This document shows positions 48,187-60,000 of a stretch of 64,000 bases of DNA, piece by piece. This DNA is from Owenia fusiformis (taxonomy: Eukaryota; Annelida; Polychaeta; Sabellida; Oweniidae), in assembly GCA_903813345.2 (NCBI GenBank), contig CAIIXF020000005.1, forward strand, positions 7,381,375 to 7,445,374. Direction: 5' to 3'. Within the stretch, counting starts at the first letter, position 1, and the number at the start of each line of letters is the position of its first letter. The notes below the pieces were generated by a model. It was not told the DNA's origin and did not search any database. It saw nothing but the letters and a program-made list of their open reading frames with translations. A program made the translations under genes and the position numbers.

Positions 48187-49875
48187 GTCATCGTCGGTTC
48201 ACAGATGTAAGAGATGACGATTGGTTCACAATTTTAGATGATCCGCAAGAGATGATAGTGGGTTAACAATTTCAAAGAGATGAAAGAAGCTTCACACTTT
48301 CTAATTTATGAGATGACGAGGGGTTCACACTTTTCAGGCTTAGAATATGACAAGGGATGCGCCCCTTTCCACTCTTAAAAAATGACAATGGATGCACCCT
48401 TTCCAGTCTTAAAAGATGACAAGGGGTTCACACGTTCCCAATCTTAAAATATGACAACGGGGATTCATATGACAAGGGATTCACACTTTCAAGACTTAAA
48501 AAATGACAAGGGATTCACCCTTTACAGTCTTAAAAGATGACAAGGGGTTCACACGTTCCCAATCTTAAAATATGACAAGGGATTCATATGACAAGGGATT
48601 CACACTTTCAAGACTTAAAAAATGACAAGGGATTCACCCTTTACAGTCTTAAAAGATGACAAGCGATTCACCATTTCCAGTCTTAAAATATGACAAGGGG
48701 TTCACACTTCCCAATCTTAAAAGATGCCAAGGGGTTCACACTTTCCGGTCTTAAAATATGACAAGGGATTCACCCTTTTCAGTCTTAAAAGATGACAAGG
48801 GATTCACACATCTAAGACTTAAAAAAGACAAGGGATTCACCCTTTCCGATCTTAAAATACGACAACGGATGCACCCTTTTCAGTTACAATATGATAAAGT
48901 TGTCATCCTTTTCAGTCTTACAATATGACAAGGGTGTCACACTTTTCAGTCTTAAAAGATGATAATGGATTCACACTTTCTAGTCTTAAAAGATGACAAG
49001 GGATTCACACTTTCCAGTCTTAAAAGATGACAAGGGATTCACCCTTTCCGGTCTTAAAATATGACAAGGGATTCACCATTTCCAGTCTTAAAATACGACA
49101 ACGGATGCACCCTTTTCAGTTCCAATATGATAAAGTTGTCATCCTTTCCAGTCTTTAAATATGACAAGGGATTCACACTTTCCAGACTTAAAAATGACAA
49201 GGGAATCACCCTTTCCAGTCTTAGGAGATACAAGGGATTATCCCTTTCCCGTCTTAAAAGATGACAAGGGGTTCACACTTTCCTGTCTTATAATATGACA
49301 AGGGACTCACCCTTTCCAGTCTTAAAAGATGACAAGAGATTCACACCTTCCAGACTTCAAAATATGACAAGGGATTCACCATTTTCAGTCTGAAAAGATG
49401 ACAAGCGGTTCACACTTCCCGGTCTTAAAAGATGACAAGGGATTCACCCTTTCCAGTCTTAAAAGATGGCAATGGATTCACTCGTTCTAGTCTTAAAATA
49501 TGACAAGGGATTCACCCTTTCCAGTCTTAAAATATGACAAGGGATTCAGCCTTTGTGGTCTTAAAATATGACAAGGGATTCACACTTTCCAGACTTAAAA
49601 GATGACAAGGGATTCACCCCTTCCAGTCTTAAAAGATGACAATGGATTCACACGTTCTAGTCTTAAAATATGACAAGGGATTCACCCTTTGTGGTCTTAA
49701 AATGTGACAAGGGATTCACACTTTCCAGACTTAAAAGATGACAAGGGATTCACACTTTCCAGTCTTAAAAGATGACAAGAGATTCACACTTTCCTGTCAT
49801 AAAAGATGACAAGGGATAATCCCTTTCCAGTCTTAAAAGATGACAAGGGGTTCACGCTTTACAGACTTGAAATAT
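48187..49875. repeat. 34 bp minisatellite, roughly 45-50 copies
   Basis: The unit is close to GATGACAAGGGATTCACACT plus TTCCAGTCTTAAAA. The left edge decays (48187-48330). A block of about three units around 48480-48590 is repeated almost exactly directly after itself, so there is higher-order duplication. It lies 1.4 kb upstream of the Wnt16 start. Confidence 0.92.
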
Positions 49876-51416
49876 AAAAGTAAATTAGATTTCTTTTTCT
49901 TGTGTTCTGTAACAATTTGTGGTCCTTTCCTTTTGGCACTTGAGCATACATATTTAGAGTTTTAGAAATTACAAGATTTCAAAGATTTCAGGGACTGATT
50001 TTTGTTTGATTTATATTTGGTTTTGATTTAATTTTTATATGAAAATTGTGCCAACAATTCCAAATTAACATACCATTCAAAGCAACAACCAATCAAGGCA
50101 AATCTTCGATGAGGGTATTTTATGTCAAGATACCACGTGTTGCATTTCACCATACATTTTGAATCTACTTTATTTATTGTAACACTTATATTTTACCCAT
50201 TCACAGAAATAAATACCCTACAGGGCCATACAAACAACGCCAACAAGAAAATAAAAGCTTTCAAAAGTGAACGGAAAAAAGTGCAAGTAGAATTAGGACT
50301 GACATATTGTAAAGACAAAACAATAGGCTTTCAAAGTTGTAACCTCACAGTTCATAAAATGAACTAACGTTCATATTTGAAGGGGTATTACAAATAAGTA
50401 TTGTAATGAGTCAGAACGGGTAGGGTGGTGGTAGGGTAGGTCGCAGACACAGCTGACAGCGTCATATTTGCAGCTCAGACGCACGTAGAGATGAATGGGA
50501 TAAGGACACATCAGGTAAAGCTTTAGAAATTTTCTAGGTATTATAACTCTCATTTTAGTTTATTTTAACTAGCTTCTTTTTTTAAACATTAAATATCAAA
50601 ATCAATTTTGGAAAGGACGCGTGCAAGTACTGTCTGAATGCAAAATGTATCACGTATGCAAACTAATTAACTTAAGAATTAACTTACTTTAACGGTGAGA
50701 ATTTTACTTGAACGACTGTGCGTTGCTCTCTTGGCAGATTGTAATATATCTGCGTACAAAAAATCAAAATTCTGTTTAAATAGACTTGAATAAAATAGTT
50801 GTTTTATTGATCGATGTTATTCACATGGTGTTTCTGTGTTTCAAATGTCTTGTAGATTATATGCTTTCCCCTGATGGCAGTCAGCTAGATTTTTAAAACA
50901 TGCATTTATCGGTTTGGCAATACTGATCCCATTTGTGGAATATGGATCAGTCGATTTTAAAGTTTTATAAAATGGCGATTCTAAAGTTAATAAGATGCAA
51001 GAGAAATGTATTTCAGGTTGATTTGGTAAAGTAATAAACATGTTCTTTGGTGAATTAGTTAGCTCAACATGCAAAACTCTTTCTTTGGAGGTTTAGTTAA
51101 CAAATACCCACATTACATTCTACGAGTAAATCAGTGTTCACAATTCTATAGGGGTGGAGGGGGTTATGTCGACCCATATGGTACATGCAGGAAATGCATA
51201 GAAATGACTTGTTATTACTTATTTTCAGCATCGTCATACGGACAGGGAAGTTAATCGTCATGTGTTGCGTAGGCGTTGTGCACAGAGTTAAGTTACTCAT
51301 CTGTGTACGATGCGTACGCATAATGTAGACGACTATTATGCAATTAAAGTGTTTTGGCCCACTTCTTAAGAAACACCATTCGTTTCGGTGAATGATATGT
51401 CACCTGAAGTGATGTG

Positions 51417-51515
51417 GAGGGTGTTCGGCGTTTGGCGGTTAATGTTCGGCGTTCGGCGTTCGGCGTCTGTAACAAAATCCAGGTGGTGACATTTTACATG
51501 TTAATGCCTTGTTCA
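51417..51515 (+). repeat. GTTCGGCG / TGACATTTTACATGTT repeat fragment
   Basis: A run of GTTCGGCGTTCGGCGTTCGG leads into CTGTAACAAAATCCAGG and GGTGACATTTTACATGTTAA. Partial relatives are at 52970-53045 and 53436-53512 (inverse), and at 7600-7680 and 61826-61930. Confidence 0.55.
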
Positions 51516-54053
51516 AGTTATTTTGGGCAACCCTATGAACCACCAGACCATCAATGCAACGCCAAACAAGACATGCGTCCAATACGTTTGTAAGAGAAGA
51601 ATGCAAAAATAGTGAATAGTGAGTGAGATATATATTATACTTTGTTTAATCGCAAACACAATAAATGTTAGTATGTCTAGCAGTATGTTAAGGTTTGACA
51701 GAGAAGCAATATTATTTGTATACACAAAAAATAAGTATACACTAAATTAGAAAAATTAGTTTTTTCGGAGAACTGAAGATTTTCTCGATATACTAACTGT
51801 AGTGTTAAATATAGAACTTGAATTCATCGTTTCACCTTATCATGCCCTTCTTTTAACTGTATTTCAGACTTGCGACAAAGAAAGACTTCTACATTAGTTG
51901 ATACATTTTTTCTCAGAGGTCCCCACAAAAGAAATGGCTTGAATTTTAATGTGTAAATAGCAATTCAAATATTGAAGTTAATAGACTTAAATGCGCTTCA
52001 ATTTACAAGGAGTTCCTTGATAATACAGTCCCTTAGCAAATAACGAGTTCAGAATGTAAGTACCATGTAGTCATGTTCCTGCATTTCTATAACCATATAA
52101 AAAGTATCAAAAGACTTTTAGAGGCGGGAGTTAGTTTAATTGATAGAGTATATGTGGAACTATGTAAAGGCCACAGACTGTAACTCGATCTGAACTTTTC
52201 ATTGTGGTAAACCTTTCTATTTAAAATGAATAATAGAAAATATGAATCTGTGCTAAATGAAATATTTTATTTTTCTTGTAGTTGAATATCAAATTCTAGT
52301 TTTGCACGTTTTCTTAAGCAAATATAAAAATTGGCAACATCGTGGTGAATCCGATGTCTTCTCAATCTCCGTCCTTCTGGACATCTGCTATGGAACAGAG
52401 ATTATCACAATGTTCACAGGACAGTTTTTTCTAAAAATTGTCATAATCTGAGAACGATTGATAGAATTAAAATGAATGGCCGCTTTATTCCAACACATTT
52501 TGCATTTACTAAATACATCAACTACTATGTTCAGGCTTTCCCCCATCCTTCTTCAAAGGACTTCATTTATGCTTAAATTCAGAAAAATGTGGAAAGAAGT
52601 GAAATACCCTTGGACCAAGGATGGCTTTCCTCAACACTGCAGTGTCTTGACGAGATTTTAATTCATAATTCCTTTTCAACCCCAAGAACAAATACAATAT
52701 TGGCTCTATTTATTTTCATCATGTCCCTTGCAGGTGACAATTACTGTGATGATATATTTGACCAATTCCCGGGATTATTGTTTGATAACGTTTCGTTTAG
52801 TCCAATCCTTACCATGAGGCCAGTAGGAATTGCTATCCTCTAAATGGGACAAATAAACATATAGGTTTAATTACCGCAAAAGTGTTGCCATGGCCTTTCA
52901 TGGGAGATTAATGGGGAAGTAAGTGCCAGCACCAGAAGAGGTGACATAATTATGGTCTCCAACTTCTTTGTGGATGGTGTTCGGGATCTGTAACAAATGA
53001 CAGTTGGTGACATTTTGCATGTTGCCTTGTTACTGATATTGATAGGGCAGAAACTAATAAGGTAACTCGCTACAAACAAACCAAAGCGATGATGGAATGA
53101 AATTACGAGGGACGGTGTGAAATGTTGAAAAGCATGATAGGGAATGAGAGCAAAAAGTATTGTTTAATCCTGGCAGTTTTCTTAACTTGTTTCTAATTCT
53201 ATCCCTTCTAGCCCCTTAAATCTAAATTGATTCAACTATTCCACATTGGGGAAAAGGAAACATATATATCCAGATAAAGTACATATATTGTATATGCTTG
53301 TTTTTACAATTTCAATTCATAAGTTTTGCATTTTGTGCTTTTGCTAAACATAGATGTCACCAGAGAAAAGTTACATGCAGAATAAAAGTGCAATCTGAGA
53401 ATTAACTTGTTCTGAGAAAAAAAACGACAAAAGAATTTAACATGCAAAATGTTGCCATCTATCATATGTTACAGAGGCCGAACGCCGAAATCCCAGAAGC
53501 AAACGGCGTCACAAAAACTGAAGACCATAATATGTCAACATTGTGGTCATGGTGACATTAAAATCAAATGGTTATTACTAATGCAATGTTAACAATGTTG
53601 TAGTTAAATTCAAGCATGTGCTTTCAAGAGAGCCAATGGTTCAACAAACATGCAAAATGTTATTAAAACGATACACATGCTAATAACTGTGTTATAATTG
53701 GAAATGTGTGAGCGGTTTCTGGAAATTTTAGCACTCCCTTTAAAATAACGATCCATTTAAAAACTGAGCCCCTCTTCCACATCTCATGAAAGCTGGCTAC
53801 AGGCCTGTTTTCATCATTCCAGCAGCAGCTATTAACTATTTCTGTCATACCAAAAATGATTTTGGCAAGATTTTTGTCCCATGGGTAGAGCAATTAAACA
53901 ATATATCTAATTAGACAAGTAGAGGATTAAGTGAATAATGAACACGTTTGTCTAGATTTTAGGGCAAAACATGAATATGGCATTGCTTAAACTTACTCCA
54001 TTGAATATTCTATTGAAATCATAACATTCAATGAGATATAATCCACAATAAAA

Positions 54054-54059
54054 TTTATT
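54054..54059 (-). terminator. AATAAA overlapping the RFT1 stop codon
   Basis: The minus strand reads GAATAAATTTTATTG at the end of the frame. The stop codon TAA lies inside AATAAA. If used as a polyadenylation signal, the 3' UTR would be only about 10-30 nt. Confidence 0.45.
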
Positions 54060-57000
54060 CTTTCTTTTTCTTGGAATACATATTATGATATTGTTCTTTT
54101 ATAAATGCTAAGAGTTTTTTCTCTGTGGCATATATCAAGGCGAGTATGACTAGTAGAGAGGTGGCCCCTATACAGATATGTAGCAACTTGGACAAGACAC
54201 TATGCTGGCAGCAGAGATATTTCTGAAATGAAAAATGTACAGATTGAAAGATATAATACAAAAGCAGTTTAGCTATTTTTGAATGATTTTACAAAATACA
54301 AATTATGATTTTCTAAAAATAATTTCATGAGAGTTCTAAGAATTAAACTAAACAGACAGAAAATGGCAACAATTATATAGGCTCAGGTGGTCAAAAAGCT
54401 GATTTCTCTGATACAAGGCAAAGTGGGAGCCAGGATTAATGGAGTTATATAGAGATCTCCCATAATATGTAGATGACCATTGTTTCAATTTTTTCATTTT
54501 TATTTCACAATGATGATTCCATAGGCTCAATATTTATGCCAAAATACCAGGAAATGGGAGAAGCCCTTACATTTCCTTTTGACTCACTTACTTCTGATAT
54601 AACTGTAGATATGAAAGCTATAATGTATGCCACCATCACTGTGGTGCTAGGGAGAAGACCATGCAATGGACGGAAACTACTGTCTTTGTAAAATCTCCAG
54701 ATGTAAAAAACACTGAAATAGATAAAGAATTTGTAAATATGTTTACAACTGTGCAGCTGTTGGAATTTAGAAGTATTTTTTGTACATAAATAAATAAAAC
54801 CTGTTGAACAATGTTTAAGTGAAAAAAATTTCTACTAACAGAGGTGTTCCATTTCTAAAGGTGTTCCACTTTACAGGTTTCACTGTATATAATACAGTTG
54901 TCACATTGGTTTCAATTGAATGAAAGGTAACTTTATAAATTCCCAATTGGGCACAATACCAGGTTGCATTATTACTGCAATTTCTAATATTACATGTATC
55001 TTTCAACAATGCACCCTAGACTAGTGTAAACATTGATGATTGTATTGTTATATCCAGAGCATTTAGATGCTATATGAAAGTATCAATATAGGAGTTTTGT
55101 GTGAAAATCGTTGAATTTTTGATTACAGTTAAACCTGCCATACCTACCTACAATGAACACATTTTTGTGGATCCATAGGTGTTCACTGTATACAGGTTTT
55201 ACTGTAACCAAATGGGTAAACTAACCTATGGCAGATCCTAGCTCCCATGTTACAGCAGTTGGCAAGTATAAAACCCACGCTACCCAACAGGGATGTCAAA
55301 TACCACGATGATGTCAGGAAAACCAACGAGAATAACAGCATTTTGTGGTTATACCTGTAAGTAAATATTTGATTTAAATATCAATGGCACAATTCAATGG
55401 GCTCACATGATGACTGCTTACAATAGACCTCTCCAATCAACCCTGCTATCTTTTGATAATCAAGGAAGCTATGATATATCGACTAGATTGATGATGTCAT
55501 TGGTTGTACCTTTTACAAATTAGCAATAAGTTAAGCCTATTCTGCTTGGACAGATACCTACATCTAGCTTATATATCATAACTTCCTTGATCTACCAAAA
55601 GGTGGCAAGATTTATTGAAAAGGTCTATTAATTTCTAAAAATGGGGAATAAAAAATGAAGAATGTTTCTATTTGACAGTCGGAGTGTTTTGTTTTTATAT
55701 TTCTTTGAACTTTTATATTATTTCATATTGTGGGACTACTTCCTCCACTTTGATACTTTAATAATGAAAACATGTAAAACATATTTGAAAACAAAAAAAT
55801 CCGATGACCATGTAAGTCACAGTTTTAATCAATAAAGGTCATGCATCCTTAGCGCAGATTTCATTCTGTGTTTTCATTAAGGTTATGATCAGTATGCGTT
55901 TCATTTTAAAATCTGCCATATTATAAACCTCCCTTACTTATCAACTTGCACCTTGCTCATGGTTGCAAACACAAAGCATTCTGATATTCCATTAATGGCC
56001 AGCATTAGAACATAACCACAGTAGTAGCGTAGCAGCATGGGACCTGCAATCATAGATACATGTACTCTTGAGCCTGTATTCCTAATCACTTTGTAATCTT
56101 ATACAATCATAGTAACCCCTTCATTAAAAAATTAGTTTACCAATATAAAAACGAGAAAATGGCAACTCCACGGAGTAGCAAATCCCAACGAACACTATAT
56201 AAATCATCAATCTGTACAGTCACAATGTAATATTTACCATCTACTCTTACCTTCAATAAATATTTTAAATCATTGTAGTATCATGTGACCATACTTTCAA
56301 GATAACTCTAAGTAATGGCGAATTTCTGCTCTAGTCAGCCATTTTGAATTTTCAGAGGCGCAAATCAGAAAATAAAACAATGCCATAATTGTGATCTACT
56401 CTGAAATTCCTTCCATTTGAGTATAATATAGCCATACTTTTAAGAGATCAGAAAATAATTGCGAAATCCCGCATTAGGCGGCCATTTTGAATTTTTTGAG
56501 GCCTGAATCAGAAAAACGCTACAATATTTGCAATCTACTCTAAATTGCCTTTCCTTTGAGTATAATAAAGATATACTTCAAAAACATCTCAAAATTAACG
56601 CAAATTCCTGTTTTTCCATTCGCCCATTTACGGCCCCTGGGGGTCAGGGTGAAAAACCTGGGATATATGTGAAATAGATAGATGTTGTTAATATACTACC
56701 AAAATTTCAAATAAAAATATTTATTATTTTGGTTAAAAATGAAAACATAAAGAGTTTTGTGAAAAATTCCCGCCATTTTTTAAACTGGCGGCCATCTTGA
56801 AAAAAAAACTATTCACCAATATACATCTTTCCACCAAATATGAAGAAAATCCGTCGACTAGTATTCGAGTTATCTTCCGGACAGACGGACTGACTGACTG
56901 ACGGACAGACGGACGGACGGAGGGCTTCACTATATCCCTACAGAACTTCGTTCGTTGGGATAACAAGCATTGATATTTTGACGGAGCCCAGGAGTATAAT

Positions 57001-60000
57001 AAAATCATAAGATCTCCCAAGATTGCTGTATTTTCTTACCAGTCCCTGAGCTGAGTAGAGAACCCCCATATATATCCAGCAAAAGATACGAGTAACTGTG
57101 TCCATATACAAGAATTGTCAGCCCAATCAATGTGACAACTTTTAGTAGAGATTCTAGCACGTTAGTTGCAAGCTTCAATGAATCCTAAAAATAAAGTTTT
57201 GTTTTTTATTATAACTTTTTATTACTGTCTGAGGCAAAATCTCATTCCGGGGAGGGCAAATTTTGGCCTAAAATCACTTGAAAAGTCCAATGCTCAAAAT
57301 GGTGAAAAACTGCAGATTTTGAACAAAATTTTAGTTAGGGGCATTTCAAACCAACAACCCCTCCTGACTATGCTCATGTCAAATGTTCAACAATATTTTT
57401 GTAATTGATTAAAAAACTGACAGAATAATTAGGAGTTTCAAAATAGTCAGTTATATTTATTAATGGATTTTATTTTGATTCATTCAGAAATGTTTAAGTT
57501 AAGAAAAGCTGAAATACTACTTACAGGCTTCTGATCATTTATGTTAATTTCTCTCTGAAGAAGTTGCGTGAAAAACAGGTAGCCACTGTCCTCTATTGGC
57601 AAGAATATAAAACGAGCTGCTAGAGATCCAAGATTGTTTATGACATCATAGATACCTGGAATGTTTGATTATTGTACAGTACTGTAAATGTACTATAAAA
57701 TGAACATAAGCATTTTAGCAACAATTAAACAATGAACTGAACACAGAGTACATTTACTTTGATTGGCTGCTGAGAAAAGATTGTGGCACCAATCAAACTT
57801 ATCACTTTTCAAATTATCATCTCACTACACACTAGTCATTTAATGCTGAAAGGATTTACCCTGCTCTATGTACTGTACTCACTTCAATCTATGGCATTAA
57901 CCTTTTGATTTAAAATCAAGTAAACAATAAATAAATAATAAAAACTTAAAAATAAAATGTCATACCTTGATCTGCAAAGCTGAGGATGCTAAACATCGTC
58001 ATCACATAGCGTTCCCCTGGAAAAAGGATGCATTCATTTGAAAAATACTATTGAACATATTTATCTGAATCTTGAGTCCAAGCTTTCTCATTTGGACAGA
58101 TACCATACCATAAGTGGTAATAGGGGGCATGAAGGCCAAACATTCAAGAGGCATAATGTGAAAATGATAAAATGAAATTGGGCTGAATTATTAGTGTGGC
58201 TAGGGCTAGAGGCTTATTGGATTCCAAAGATCTAACATAATTTTATGTTTTTCACCAAGAGTGATCAAAATGATAAATCCAATTTCTACTTCTTGATATT
58301 TAATGTTCCAACTTTTATTTAGTGGCTGACAAGATAGATCTCCTCCTAAAAAACTGTAGAGGATTAATGGGATTTTGTTTTAACTCCTTTAGTACAAGGG
58401 TTATTGGGATGGATGTCATATTACCTTCTGTAAGAATCTGCTTGAGAAATGACTGCTTACTAAAGCTCCATGTCAGACTTGCCATGTTCCAGTCTATAAG
58501 TACCTGGAGAATAATTTATAACATGCTTTAACAAGGCACAGACGTGAACAATATCGTACCTAAAACACAGCAGTGTGACAGTGAAGAATTTAGGACGGAA
58601 AATCCAAAATGGCCACCTTAAAATTTACCCAGAATGCCCAAAAACTAATCAGTTCTTAACTTTGATACATAGAAATATCCCTGAAAATTTCAGATGAATC
58701 CATCAAATGATTTGGCTGGTAACCTGTAGACAAGTCTTGAAAGTGAAGATTTTAGGACAGAAATCCAAAATGGCCACCTTAAAATTAACCCAGAATGCCC
58801 AAAAACTAATCAGTTGTTAACTTTGATATGTAGAAACATCCCTGTAAATTTCAAATGAATCCGTCAAATGGTTTGGCTGGAAACCTGTAGACAAGTCTTG
58901 AAAGTGACGATTTTAGGACGGAAAATCCAAAATGGCCACCTTAAATTTTACCAAGAATGCCAAAAAACTAATCAGTTCTTAACTTTGTTACGTAGAAACA
59001 TCCCTGAAAATTTCAGATGAATCCGTCAAATGGTTTGGCTGGAAACCTGTAGACAAGTCTTGAAAGTGAAGATTTTAGGACGGAAAATCCAAAATGGCCA
59101 CCTTAAAATTTGCCCAGAATGCCCAAAAACTAATCAGTTGTTAACTTTAATATGTAGAAACATCCCTGTAAATTTCAAATGAATCCGTCAAATGGTTTGG
59201 CTGGAAACCTGTAGACAAGTCTTGAAAGTGAAGATTTTAGGACGGAAAATCCAAAATGGCCACCTTAAATTTTACCCAGAATGCCAAAAAACAAATCAGT
59301 TCTTAACTTTGATACGTAGAAAGTTAAGAAACATCCCTGAAAATTTCAAATGAATCCGTCGAAATGGTTTGGCTGGAAACCTGTAGACAAGTCTTGAAAG
59401 TGAAGATTTTAGGACGGAAAATCCAAAATGGCCACCTTAAAATTTACCCAGAATACCCAAAAACTAATCAGTTCTTAACTTTGATACGTAGAAACATTCC
59501 TGAAAATTTCAGATGAATCCATCAAATGGTTTGGCTGGAAACCTGTAGACAAGTCTTGAAAGTGAAGATTTTAGGACGGAAAATCCAAAATGGCCACCTT
59601 AAAATTTACCCAGAATGCCCAAAAACTAATCAGTTCTTAACTTTGATACGTAGAAACATTCCTGAGAATTTCAGATGAATCTGTCAAATGGTTTGGCTGG
59701 AAACCTTTAGACAAGCTGAAAAGTGAGACGCCGCCCGCCGCCCGCCCGTCAAGCTGACGACAATATCGTACCTTTATTAGGTACGATAACAAGCTGACGA
59801 CAATATCGTACCTTTTTTAGGTACGATAAAAAGAGTCACACAAGAAGATTAGATTTACCGAATCAATAAGAATATATAACATTTAATGTCTAAATCTAAA
59901 CTTCATTAAAAACAATGAGGCTTACAAGAACAAAGAGGCATATTAGAATATGAGATTAATTAACCAGAACAATAATGAAGTAAATAATGAGGCAAATCAA

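Larger units (their letters stand above)
46777..54053. other. Intergenic region upstream of Wnt16 and downstream of RFT1
   Basis: 7.3 kb without a recognisable gene. It holds three CCAAT boxes near Wnt16, a 34 bp minisatellite of 1.7 kb, and three fragments of the TGACATTTTACATGTT/GTTCGGCG repeat family (51417-51515, 52970-53045, 53436-53512). Scattered ORFs of 60-85 codons show no domain. Confidence 0.65.

Noticed and set aside
48187-49875. CRISPR-like regular repetition
   Set aside because: Units abut with no unique spacers, and the genome is eukaryotic; it is a minisatellite.
52122-52200. tRNA-like stretch (TAGTTTAATTGATAGAG ... AACTCGATCTG)
   Set aside because: It loosely recalls A and B boxes of a tRNA or SINE, but stems do not pair well; too weak to annotate.
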